From assembly GCA_910587185.1 (NCBI GenBank), contig CAJULY010000031.1:1-16982 (forward strand): a stretch of 16,982 bases of DNA, given 5' to 3'. The number at the start of each line of letters is the position of its first letter. Within the stretch, counting starts at the first letter, position 1. This document shows, piece after piece, positions 5,931 through 13,496 of the stretch. Source of the DNA: an uncultured Muribaculaceae bacterium (GTDB lineage Bacteria > Bacteroidota > Bacteroidia > Bacteroidales > Muribaculaceae). A program made the position numbers and the translations under genes. The notes under the pieces were generated by a model. The model was not told the DNA's origin. It ran no database searches and saw nothing but the letters and a program-made list of their open reading frames with translations.

Positions 5931-6599
5931 ATGAAAAAAGATCTTATCACATTTATTGTACTGCTGGCCCTTCCTTTGTCGGCAATCGCCGAAAAGGCCG
6001 TTTTCATAGCAAAAGGCTATAATTATACCCGCAAAGCCGATCGAAAGGCGTTTGTCGCCGATCCTGCGGTCGGTCAGGAGTTTACGATCGATGGAGTCTG
6101 CTCGCTGACTCTTCTGCAGGCCGGAGGCGAAAAAGAGCCTTCGGTCGAAGGAAACCGTATGATATGCAATCTCGACAATGAGATATTGCTGACCAATGCT
6201 CCGGGAGTTAAGATAAACACCATTAAATTGCGTTATGCCTCGAGCACTTACGGACAACACACCCAGATCAACTGGGGTTCTGACGACCGTAACAACGAGA
6301 AACAGTTCAGTCTCAATAAGGGAAGCGGCGAGACGGGATCGAACATAAGGACACAGAATTACATAGACGCTTCGGTGAAAGTCAGGATGATAGCGAAAGG
6401 TGAACTGCATATGAACTTCATCGAGGTGGAATATGCGGTGGATCCGACGAGCGCCGTAGGGGAAGTGGAGGAAGACAGTAAAAATCTCCCCGTTGAATAT
6501 TTCAATCTGAAAGGAATCAAAGTACCGGCCGATGCGCTTGTTCCGGGAATCTATATTCGCCGTCAGGGAGGCTTCAGCAAGAAGATAATTGTCAGATGA
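5931..6599 (+). CDS. Secreted protein of unknown function with C-terminal sorting-type tail
   Basis: This 222-residue protein begins with a signal peptide (M-K-K-D, a hydrophobic core to residue ~17, and probable cleavage after A-I-A at 20). The middle part is beta-rich with no motif I recognise; it includes 'GQEFTIDGVCSLTLLQAGG' and a 'KVRMIAKGELHMNFIEVEY' strand pair, suggesting a jelly-roll or similar fold. The last ~35 residues ('VEYFNLKGIKV', then 'PGIYIRRQGG' and a final I-I-V-R) match the short tail seen on many secreted Prevotella and Muribaculaceae proteins, which resembles a reduced type IX secretion C-terminal domain. That link is from memory. The start at ATG 5931 is supported by the promoter. 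The gene faces the Crp/Fnr gene, with 9 bases between stop codons. Confidence 0.75.
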   Translation: MKKDLITFIVLLALPLSAIAEKAVFIAKGYNYTRKADRKAFVADPAVGQEFTIDGVCSLTLLQAGGEKEPSVEGNRMICNLDNEILLTNAPGVKINTIKLRYASSTYGQHTQINWGSDDRNNEKQFSLNKGSGETGSNIRTQNYIDASVKVRMIAKGELHMNFIEVEYAVDPTSAVGEVEEDSKNLPVEYFNLKGIKVPADALVPGIYIRRQGGFSKKIIVR

Positions 6600-6608
6600 A
6601 TGAGGCGG

Positions 6609-7298
6609 TTACTCTTCCTGCGGGTTTGTGAGAAGCTCTATTAGAGCCGGGCGGGAATTGAAACGGATTTCGCGCTGGTCATATTCGAGAAGACCGCGTT
6701 CCTGCATGCTGTCAAGAGTGTTGATGAAGGAGGAGCGCTGTACTCCGAAGAGTGAGTAGATGTCGCGTTGCTTGCACTGGAGGGTTATGTCGGTGCTTCC
6801 GCGCTGGGTCAGAGCTGCAATCCAGAACGCTATTCGTTCTTCGAGAGTGCCATGTGTCAGAGCGAGAACTCCGATTACCGATTTCTGCGCATTGATGGAG
6901 ATGGTGTTCAGGAAGTTTATCAGGAAAACGTTATCGGAATGCAGAATTTTCAGATAATCGTTTTTGGTGAGCTGAAGAATGGATGTCCGGTCAATGGCCA
7001 CGGCCGTTGCTGGATAGTTCGTGAATCTTCCGAAAAGGAAATCGGGAGCTATCACGTCGGGAGCGGTAAGAGTCTGACACACGCGCATGCGTGAATCGCT
7101 GCTGACGGTGGTGAGACGTGCGGAGCCGGAAATGACAAAACGGATATGTGTGCATGGGTCGCCTGCCGACACGATGGTTTCGCCTTCAAGATATTTAAGA
7201 AAATGAAATTTGGTCGTTCCTATTATCTCCGAGATCTTGTCGAAGCCAACGCCTTTGAAAAGAGGCAATTCCATCAGAAATTCATACATGCTGTCCAT
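6609..7298 (-). CDS. Crp/Fnr family transcriptional regulator
   Basis: The 229-residue protein has the family's two parts. Residues ~10-115 form a cyclic-nucleotide-binding-type beta roll ('LPLFKGVGFDKISEII', then 'EGETIVSAGDPCTHIRFVISGSARL'). A long dimerisation helix follows near 120-145, and residues ~150-215 form a winged helix-turn-helix ('KQRDIYSLFGVQRSSFINTLDSMQERGLL'). In the ligand pocket the E. coli Arg-Ser-Ala cAMP signature is replaced by 'FGRFTNYPATAV', so cAMP binding as in E. coli is doubtful, and the four-cysteine iron-sulfur arrangement of Fnr is absent. The ligand is unknown. It is divergent from the GH2 operon and may control it; that is inference from position. A palindrome overlaps its own -7 box, hinting at autoregulation. 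Confidence 0.9.
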   Translation of the reverse strand: MDSMYEFLMELPLFKGVGFDKISEIIGTTKFHFLKYLEGETIVSAGDPCTHIRFVISGSARLTTVSSDSRMRVCQTLTAPDVIAPDFLFGRFTNYPATAVAIDRTSILQLTKNDYLKILHSDNVFLINFLNTISINAQKSVIGVLALTHGTLEERIAFWIAALTQRGSTDITLQCKQRDIYSLFGVQRSSFINTLDSMQERGLLEYDQREIRFNSRPALIELLTNPQEE

Positions 7299-7378
7299 GG
7301 TTGACTGTCTTATACGGTTGTTAAATACAAACGTCCGGTCTCGCTACTTTGTTCATAGGCCGGGCAACAGAATTGTAT

Positions 7379-7401
7379 CTGCAAAGTTACGTTTTTTGCA
7401 G
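7379..7401. promoter_or_regulatory. Palindrome over the crp-like gene's -7 box
   Basis: CTGCAAA (7379-7385) and TTTGCAG (7395-7401) are exact reverse complements around a 9-base centre. The minus-strand -7 box TAACTTTG (7389 to 7382) lies within this site. Such symmetry over a promoter fits binding by a dimeric regulator, possibly the Crp/Fnr protein itself. The arm is only 7 bases, so chance is not excluded. Confidence 0.45.
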
Positions 7402-7475
7402 GAGTGAAGTGTCCGAGCTGCTTTCTATTAGCTAATTTTAACATTGAATGAGGCCCGTTTTCAGCTTTAGCTCTG

Positions 7476-7483
7476 TAACTTTG
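7476..7483 (+). promoter_or_regulatory. -7 promoter box for the GH2-U32-yraN operon
   Basis: TAACTTTG fits TAnnTTTG. Transcription from about 7490 would give a leader of about 117 bases before the ATG at 7607. No TTG occurs at the usual 19-21-base distance. Confidence 0.55.
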
Positions 7484-7606
7484 TAAAAAATCAAATGCTT
7501 GATTTTTCGGAGGATTCCGCGTGTCGCTCTCCGGCATGGCGGATACTTGCGCATAAATTGATTCAGACAATAATTCAAACAGTTCCTTAAATTTACAGTG
7601 CTTATT

Positions 7607-10600
7607 ATGAAACATTTTCTCAACGCCCTCTTGTTGGGTGCCGTGGTTTCGGCAACGGCCCAGCAACTCCCTGAGTGGCAGACTGTCGATGCCTACAATG
7701 TAGGGCAGCTTCCGTCGCACGCGCTCGTGGTCCCTTATCCCGACAACGATGCGTCGGCCATCCGCGATTTCAAGTACGAGGAATCGCCATATTACATGTC
7801 GCTCAACGGCAAATGGAAATTTTCCTGGGTCAAGGGCGTTGACAAACGTCCCGCCGGGTTCCAGAATCCCGAATACGATGTCAGCTCATGGAAACTGATC
7901 AATGTCCCCGGCAACTGGGAACGTCAGGGCTACGGAACAGCCGTATATGTCAACACCACCTACGAATTTGACACCGAATGGGCCGATTTCAAGAAAAACG
8001 AACCTCTGGTGCCGACCGTGACCAACGAAGTCGGCTCCTACCGCCGCTCATTCACAATTCCCGCCTCATGGAAAGGGCGTCGTGTTGTCCTCTGCTGCGA
8101 AGGCATCATCTCTTTCTATTATGTTTGGGTCAACGGTCAGCTCCTCGGCTGTAACATGGACTCCAAGACTGCGGCAGAGTGGGATATAACGAAATACCTG
8201 AAAGATGGCGAGAACACGGTGGCCATGGAGGTATATCGCTGGAGCGCCGGCGCCTACCTCGAGTGTCAGGATTTCTGGCGTCTCAGCGGCATAGAGCGCG
8301 ACGTGTATCTCTACTCGACCCCGACCACATATATTTCTGACTTCACAGTGACCTCGCCCCTTGACGCGAACTACCGCAACGGTCTGCTCGGCGTGGATGT
8401 TGCGATCGACAATCTCCCCGCAGTGGCCAAGGGCAAGAAACAGGGAATGGATGTGAACTTCCGGCTCCTGGACGCCCGCGGCGCCGTGGTCGGTTCTCAG
8501 ACGGCGACAGCGGCTGCCGACACGCGTTTCAGCTTGACGGTCAACAACGTCACTCCCTGGTCGGCCGAGAATCCCTATCTCTACACTCTCGTCGTCAATC
8601 TCATGAATAGTAAAGGCGCCATAACCGAGACTGTAGGATGCAACGTCGGCTTCCGCACATCGGAAGTGCGCGACTCTCTCTACTATCTCAACGGAAAGCC
8701 CATCAAAATAAAGGGTGTCAACCGTCATGCACATTCCCAGGCCGGTCGCACCGTCCCGAAAGACACTGCCGAGCTCGATATCCGTCTCCTTAAGGAAAAC
8801 AACATCAATGCCGTCAGAAACTGCCATTATCCGCAGGACCGCTACTGGTATTATCTGTGTGACAAGTATGGCATCTATGTATGCGATGAAGCCAATGTCG
8901 AAGGCCACGGTTATCGTTATGGAGCCGACGCCATAGCCAAGAAAGCCCATTGGACCTCTCAGGTCATAAACAGGCAGGAACGCATGTGGAACAAATCCAA
9001 AAACAATCCTTCAGTGGTGTTCTACTCGCTGGGCAACGAAACTGGCAACGGAATCGTGTTCGAGGAAGCTTACAAGTTCATGAAGGAACGCGAGAAGAAC
9101 CGTCCCGTTCAGTATGAACGTGCGCTCAATGACTGGAACAGCGATATCTATGCCGAGATGTATATGCCCGTATGGTTTGCCGAGTCCTACGCCAAGGACC
9201 CCAAAAAGAAACGTCCTTACATTCAGTGTGAATACGCTCATGCCATGGGCAACTCCGTAGGCGGTCTTAAGGATTATTGGGATCTTTTCTACAAATATCC
9301 GCAGCTTCAGGGCGGTTTCATCTGGGACTGGGTCGATCAGGGCTTCCGGAAATATACCGATGACGGCCGTCCCTATTGGGCTTACGGCGGCGATTTCGGA
9401 CCTGCCAACGTACCTTCCGACAATTCGTTCCTCTGCAACGGTCTGATCGCGGCTGACCGCACCGCTCATCCCCATCTGGCCGAAGTCAAGAAAGTCTATC
9501 AGAACATCGTGGCCTCACTTGTCAATCCGGCCACTCTGACCGTCAAGGTCACAAACCGTTTTGATTTTACAAATCTCGATCAGTATGATCTGACATGGAA
9601 AGTCTCTCTCCCCTCCGGAAAAGTCCTCGACAGCGGCGTCCGCACCGTTGAGCTCGCCCCCGGAGCTTCCACTGAAATAGCGCTCGGAGCCTATTCTCCC
9701 GCCGACGAGCCTGAGGCTTATCTTGATCTGAGCTGGACTCCTAAAAAAGATGCTCCTATTATAAAGAAAGGCTATGAGGTAGCCTATGACCAGTTCGTGC
9801 TTCCGGGCACGGTTCAGGCTCCCGCCGACACCAAGGCTGCCAAGCTGAGCCGCAAAAAAGACACTTTCACGTTCAAGTCCAAGACCGGCAATCTCTCGTT
9901 CGGAATCGACATGCAGTCCGGTGCCATAAACGCCCTGACTGTAGGCAAGGATCAGGTGCTCGCATCCCCTGTCGTCCTTTCCCTTTATCGTCCCGCTACC
10001 GAGAACGACCTCTCATGGGACGGTCGCAACCGCCAGTGGGTTGAGGAAGGCCTCGATTCCATCTCACAGCGCATGACCGACATGAAATTCAAGAACAACC
10101 GCGTGACTGCCGAGACTGAAATTCTCGGTCGCAAAGGCTCTGTCATAGGTCAGGCTACATTCACTTATTTCGTCAACGGCGAAGGGACTCTCGCGGTGGA
10201 ATGTGATTTCCGTCCCGACACGGCCGTCATCAAGAATCTCCCCCGCATCGGTCTTGTATTCTCTGTTCCCGCGCAGGTCGCTTCGACGGTCACTTATCTT
10301 GGCCGCAGCGGCGAGACCTACGTTGACCGCATGTCGGCCGGACGTATAGGCAAATATACCGTCAAGCCGGTGGATGATTTCTACATCTACAACAAGCCGG
10401 GAGCCGCAGGCAACCACACTCAGGTGCGCTGGATGGATCTTGACGGCGCAAATCTGAAGATTTCGGCCGACGGCCTTTTCCAGTTCTCCGCTTATCCTTA
10501 TAATGACGCCGACATACAGCGCGCTCAGCATCAGACCGATCTCACCACCGGCGAACTCGTGACAGTGCATCTCGACGCACGTCAGACCGGAGTGGGAACG

Positions 10601-10678
10601 GCTACATGCGGTCCCGATGTATATCCCTGGTATTTTATTCCCGTTGAACAGACTAAATTCACTTTCTATTTCAAATGA
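7607..10678 (+). CDS. Secreted GH2 beta-galactosidase-type glycoside hydrolase (LacZ-like)
   Basis: This is a 1023-residue exported enzyme of the five-domain LacZ architecture. A signal peptide (M-K-H-F-L, hydrophobic to 'SATAQQ') sends it to the periplasm or cell surface. The jelly-roll sugar-binding domain spans roughly 60-240 and an Ig-like domain 240-345. The TIM barrel at about 350-640 opens with 'IKGVNRHAHS'. A second Ig-like domain spans about 650-740, and the C-terminal beta-sandwich ('Bgal small chain') runs from about 748. The acid/base is Glu478 in L-G-N-E-T-G, the nucleophile Glu542 in Q-C-E-Y-A-H-A-M-G-N. Length and residue spacing match E. coli LacZ. Substrate is probably terminal beta-galactose of host or dietary glycans. 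The start at 7607 is chosen over ATG 7598 because it leaves a clean signal peptide. It overlaps the U32 gene by 4 bases (ATGA). Confidence 0.95.
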   Translation: MKHFLNALLLGAVVSATAQQLPEWQTVDAYNVGQLPSHALVVPYPDNDASAIRDFKYEESPYYMSLNGKWKFSWVKGVDKRPAGFQNPEYDVSSWKLINVPGNWERQGYGTAVYVNTTYEFDTEWADFKKNEPLVPTVTNEVGSYRRSFTIPASWKGRRVVLCCEGIISFYYVWVNGQLLGCNMDSKTAAEWDITKYLKDGENTVAMEVYRWSAGAYLECQDFWRLSGIERDVYLYSTPTTYISDFTVTSPLDANYRNGLLGVDVAIDNLPAVAKGKKQGMDVNFRLLDARGAVVGSQTATAAADTRFSLTVNNVTPWSAENPYLYTLVVNLMNSKGAITETVGCNVGFRTSEVRDSLYYLNGKPIKIKGVNRHAHSQAGRTVPKDTAELDIRLLKENNINAVRNCHYPQDRYWYYLCDKYGIYVCDEANVEGHGYRYGADAIAKKAHWTSQVINRQERMWNKSKNNPSVVFYSLGNETGNGIVFEEAYKFMKEREKNRPVQYERALNDWNSDIYAEMYMPVWFAESYAKDPKKKRPYIQCEYAHAMGNSVGGLKDYWDLFYKYPQLQGGFIWDWVDQGFRKYTDDGRPYWAYGGDFGPANVPSDNSFLCNGLIAADRTAHPHLAEVKKVYQNIVASLVNPATLTVKVTNRFDFTNLDQYDLTWKVSLPSGKVLDSGVRTVELAPGASTEIALGAYSPADEPEAYLDLSWTPKKDAPIIKKGYEVAYDQFVLPGTVQAPADTKAAKLSRKKDTFTFKSKTGNLSFGIDMQSGAINALTVGKDQVLASPVVLSLYRPATENDLSWDGRNRQWVEEGLDSISQRMTDMKFKNNRVTAETEILGRKGSVIGQATFTYFVNGEGTLAVECDFRPDTAVIKNLPRIGLVFSVPAQVASTVTYLGRSGETYVDRMSAGRIGKYTVKPVDDFYIYNKPGAAGNHTQVRWMDLDGANLKISADGLFQFSAYPYNDADIQRAQHQTDLTTGELVTVHLDARQTGVGTATCGPDVYPWYFIPVEQTKFTFYFK

Positions 10679-11940
10679 CTCAATTCTCGCGCAAGGATTT
10701 CGAGATAATGGCGCCCGTGGGGAGTTATGAATCTCTCCACGCGGCTATCAATGCCGGCGCCGATGCCATATATTTCGGGGTAGAAGGGCTGAATATGCGT
10801 GCCCGCTCCTCGGTGAATTTCACTCTCGATGATCTCCGCGACATTGCTTCCGTCTGCGACCGGGCCGGTGTGAAATCATATCTGACTGTCAACACCGTGA
10901 TCTACGACAATGACATACCCACGCTTCACGCTGTCATCGACAGCGTGAAGCGATCGGGTATCTCCGCTATCATAGCTTCCGACATCGCCGCGATCGAATA
11001 TGCACGTTCGCAGGGCGTCGAGGTCCACATCTCCACCCAATGCAACGTGACCAACCGGGAAGCCGTGAGATTCTACTCGCGCTGGGCCGATGTCATGGTG
11101 CTTGCTCGTGAGCTGAATCTCGACCAGGTCGCTGAGATCTCGCGCTTCATCAGCGAGGAGAATATCTCCGGGCCCGCGGGTAAGCCGGTGCGCATAGAGA
11201 TGTTCTGTCACGGAGCGCTGTGTATGGCCGTCAGCGGAAAGTGCTATCTGAGTCTCCACGAAATGAATTCGAGTGCCAATCGGGGCGCATGTACCCAGAT
11301 ATGCCGCCGATCCTACACCGTCACCGACCGTGAGACCGGCGACAGCCTCGATATCGAGAACAAATATATCATGTCGCCGAAAGATTTGTGCACCATTCAT
11401 TTCCTGAACAAGATGATCGATGCCGGAGTGAGGGTCTTCAAGATCGAGGGACGCGCCCGCGGACCGGAGTATGTGGGCGTTGCCGTGAAAGCCTATTCCG
11501 AAGCAATCGATTCTATTTGTAACGGGACCTATACGGAGGAAAAAATCGAGCGATGGCAGAGCGAGCTGCGCAAAATTTTCAACCGTGGTTTCTGGAACGG
11601 TTATTATCTGGGACAGAGGCTTGGCGAATGGTCGTCGAAATACGGCTCCAGCGCAGAGCGAGTCAAGCGCTATGCGGCAAAAGGCGTCAGATATTTTTCC
11701 AATATCGGTGTCGCCGAGTTTTTCATGGAGGCCGGCGAGGTCTGTGTTGGCGACGAGATTGTCATAACCGGACCCACTACGGGCGCCATGATCCTTAAAC
11801 TCGATGAGATACGCGTTGACCTTAAGTCTGTCGGACGCGCCGTCAAGGGCGAAAGTTTCTCGATTAAGGTCCCGTCAAAAATACGTCCTTCCGACCGTCT
11901 GTATGTGTGGGACAAGACCGCGGCTGCACCCGCTGATTAA
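10675..11940 (+). CDS. Peptidase U32 family protein (RlhA/TrhP-like RNA hydroxylation protein)
   Basis: U32 proteins were named as collagenases, but the E. coli members TrhP and RlhA hydroxylate RNA: TrhP makes 5-hydroxyuridine at tRNA position 34 and RlhA hydroxylates C2501 of 23S rRNA. The 421-residue product has the U32 start 'EIMAPVGSYESLHAAINAGADAIYFG' (residues 10-35) and the family signature E175-M-F-C-H-G-A-L-C183 with Gly188-Lys-Cys190. Cys206 and Cys210 (C-x3-C) follow, and Cys183, Cys190, Cys206 and Cys210 are the probable iron-sulfur ligands. Which of the two activities applies cannot be told from sequence alone. It starts inside the GH2 stop (ATGA) and is followed by yraN after 12 bases. 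A perfect 14-bp inverted repeat lies inside the gene at 10922-10952. Confidence 0.9.
   Translation: MTQFSRKDFEIMAPVGSYESLHAAINAGADAIYFGVEGLNMRARSSVNFTLDDLRDIASVCDRAGVKSYLTVNTVIYDNDIPTLHAVIDSVKRSGISAIIASDIAAIEYARSQGVEVHISTQCNVTNREAVRFYSRWADVMVLARELNLDQVAEISRFISEENISGPAGKPVRIEMFCHGALCMAVSGKCYLSLHEMNSSANRGACTQICRRSYTVTDRETGDSLDIENKYIMSPKDLCTIHFLNKMIDAGVRVFKIEGRARGPEYVGVAVKAYSEAIDSICNGTYTEEKIERWQSELRKIFNRGFWNGYYLGQRLGEWSSKYGSSAERVKRYAAKGVRYFSNIGVAEFFMEAGEVCVGDEIVITGPTTGAMILKLDEIRVDLKSVGRAVKGESFSIKVPSKIRPSDRLYVWDKTAAAPAD
10922..10952 (+). repeat. Perfect 14-bp inverted repeat inside the U32 coding sequence
   Basis: CGCTTCACGCTGTC (10922-10935) and GACAGCGTGAAGCG (10939-10952) are exact reverse complements around the three bases ATC. 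The segment encodes the stretch T-L-H-A-V-I-D-S-V-K-R. No T run follows, so it is not an ordinary terminator. It would form a strong RNA hairpin in the message. Confidence 0.9.
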
Positions 11941-11952
11941 TGAACTGCGGCA

Positions 11953-12324
11953 ATGGCGCGTCATAATGAACTCGGAGCATGGGGCGAGCGTCTGGCCCGC
12001 GAATATCTCATCTCGAAGGGATACACCCTGGTGGATGAGAACCTTCATGTCGGTCATAATGAACTTGACATTATCGCGACCAAAGACAAATGGATGGTTT
12101 TTGTTGAGGTCAAAACCCGCAGTCATGGTCTTGACGAGGCTGTCGAGGCCGTTGACTCTCGCAAGATAGCGAGAATGGTAAGGGCCGCAGATGCCGTACT
12201 CCGCCAATATACGGTCCCCTACGAATATCGTTTCGACGTCATAGCGGTGATCGGTACCCCCGAAGGCGAGCACAGCCTTTATCATTATCCCGACGCATTC
12301 ATGCCCCCGCTGATGACTTATTGA
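11953..12324 (+). CDS. yraN: YraN family protein (UPF0102), PD-(D/E)XK nuclease fold
   Basis: The 123-residue product matches YraN/UPF0102. It has 'LGAWGERLAREYL' at 7-19, the acidic pair Glu37-x-Asp39 and Glu52-x-Lys54 in V-E-V-K-T-R. These form the PD-(D/E)XK active-site pattern of Holliday-junction-resolvase-like nucleases, although a nuclease role for YraN is not firmly shown. It lies 12 bases after the U32 gene and is the last gene of the GH2-U32-yraN run. The start at ATG 11953 gives the standard N-terminus. The family is common next to ribonuclease HII or U32-like genes in other bacteria; the connection here is only positional. Confidence 0.92.
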   Translation: MARHNELGAWGERLAREYLISKGYTLVDENLHVGHNELDIIATKDKWMVFVEVKTRSHGLDEAVEAVDSRKIARMVRAADAVLRQYTVPYEYRFDVIAVIGTPEGEHSLYHYPDAFMPPLMTY

Positions 12325-12332
12325 CGGATTTA

Positions 12333-12382
12333 CAAAAAAAATGACTCCCGGCCTTGTCACTCGAACAGGCCGGGAGTCTTTG
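12333..12382. terminator. Strong bidirectional terminator
   Basis: A perfect 12-bp stem, GACTCCCGGCCT (12343-12354) with AGGCCGGGAGTC (12367-12378), has a 12-base loop. It is flanked by a run of A on the left and T on the right. It serves yraN on the plus strand and the CBM9-like gene on the minus strand. Confidence 0.93.
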
Positions 12383-12408
12383 TGTTGTAAGCGGAAATCA
12401 GATCCGCT

Positions 12409-13467
12409 TCATTTTGAGGGTGTGATCGGAGTTATTCGGAATTTGCCGTCATGATTGACGGAATAGATCTCGTTGCGTGAAGGCACGGTGATTGCAATCT
12501 CGAATGCCGAATTGCACGCATCGACGGAGGTCTCTCCTCCGGCAGGCAGGAGGGCCATGTCGGCGCCGCTCAGTCCTATGCCATGGAAATATTCCTGATT
12601 CTGCGACTTACGTTCCTGCTGTTCGTAGAAAAGACTCCAGAGCAGGCGATAGGCGTCCATGTCGATGTTGTAGTCAGCAGCTGCCGCAGCCGAGCCTACG
12701 GGTGCATCTACGAAGTGGAGAAAGCCCCAGCGCTCGGGCATGTGCATGTCAACCTTGCCGGTAGGGCTCCAGACCCAGTTCTCTTCAGGCTGCCCCGGAA
12801 CGAGCCATTGCACGCGCGAGAAATTGATGCGCCAGACTTTCAGGCTTCGCGGATCGGTGAAATCGCGGCGCAGAGCGTCAAACGGAATCGCCATCTCGAC
12901 ATACCATGCACGGTCCTTGTCGCCCGGTTTGTTCAAGGTGCCGTCGTGGGAAACGGCAAGCTGAAGCCCTTCGCAGTTCCAGGGAACGAAGAAACTGCCG
13001 CCGGAGCGGTAAGGCTTGTCGAGAAGCAGATCGAAAACCACTCCGCGGGCGTTGTTCTCTATCTCGAAATAATTCTGGGCGTCGCCGTCCGGATCGAGAA
13101 AAACCTCGAAATCATTGTCATGATAAATGATGGTGTCGCGCTGTGAGAGTTTGGCGATGATGTTGTCTTCCTGAAGCCGGGCGCCTATGTAGAGGTTCTC
13201 GTCATCCCACATCATTTTCACGTAGGTGTCTTTGACCGGTTCGGGATAACCGGCGCCGCGAATGTCGGTGAACGGTTCCGACTGACGGGCTTTCGTCCAG
13301 TCGCCTTCATTTAACCGGCCGTCAATCTTGATCTTGCCGGTTGTGCGGAAGGCCTCATACATGCGTGGCGTCGTCAGGCGGGGGGCATATTTCTCTGTCA
13401 GGGGAGTCGAGGCCCATACGGCCAGGACTGTCACCGCCGACATGAATGTCATGATTGATCGTTTCAT
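12409..13467 (-). CDS. Secreted carbohydrate-binding family 9-like protein
   Basis: This 352-residue exported protein starts with a signal peptide (M-K-R-S-I-M, hydrophobic to about residue 20). Its main domain, about 35-265, is a CBM9-like beta sandwich. It opens with 'KIDGRLNEGDWTKA' and shows 'TYVKMMWDDENLYIGARLQ', 'DNDFEVFLDPDGDAQNYFEIENNARGVVFDLLL', 'YVEMAIPFDAL', 'WRINFSRVQW' and 'WSPTGKVDMHMPERWGFLHF'. Proteins of this kind in Bacteroidota bind carbohydrate or stand beside glycoside hydrolases; no catalytic residues can be assigned here. The C-terminal ~85 residues look helical ('AYRLLWSLFYEQQERKSQNQ') and are not CBM9. The start at ATG 13467 is preferred over the upstream extension, which overlaps the fucosidase end and has no signal peptide. 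It follows the fucosidase by 29 bases, probably in one transcript, and probably works on the same glycan. Confidence 0.85.
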   Translation of the reverse strand: MKRSIMTFMSAVTVLAVWASTPLTEKYAPRLTTPRMYEAFRTTGKIKIDGRLNEGDWTKARQSEPFTDIRGAGYPEPVKDTYVKMMWDDENLYIGARLQEDNIIAKLSQRDTIIYHDNDFEVFLDPDGDAQNYFEIENNARGVVFDLLLDKPYRSGGSFFVPWNCEGLQLAVSHDGTLNKPGDKDRAWYVEMAIPFDALRRDFTDPRSLKVWRINFSRVQWLVPGQPEENWVWSPTGKVDMHMPERWGFLHFVDAPVGSAAAAADYNIDMDAYRLLWSLFYEQQERKSQNQEYFHGIGLSGADMALLPAGGETSVDACNSAFEIAITVPSRNEIYSVNHDGKFRITPITPSK

Positions 13468-13496
13468 TGCTGTCAAAAAGGGATTGGATGAAGACT

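Larger units (their letters stand above)
7299..7606. other. Divergent 308-bp intergenic region between crp-like gene and GH2
   Basis: Two identical -7 boxes (TAACTTTG) point outward, one to each gene. The leaders are about 77 bases (minus) and 117 bases (plus). The plus leader has short complementary segments (CGGA/TCCG near 7509-7520) but no strong hairpin. I see no convincing gene here; the open frames on the minus strand are AT-rich and lack family features. Confidence 0.6.

Noticed and set aside
8066..8950. Open frame of 294 codons on the minus strand inside the GH2 gene
   Set aside because: It is antisense to catalytic-domain coding sequence, has no recognisable domain, and is explained by the codon bias of the GH2 gene.
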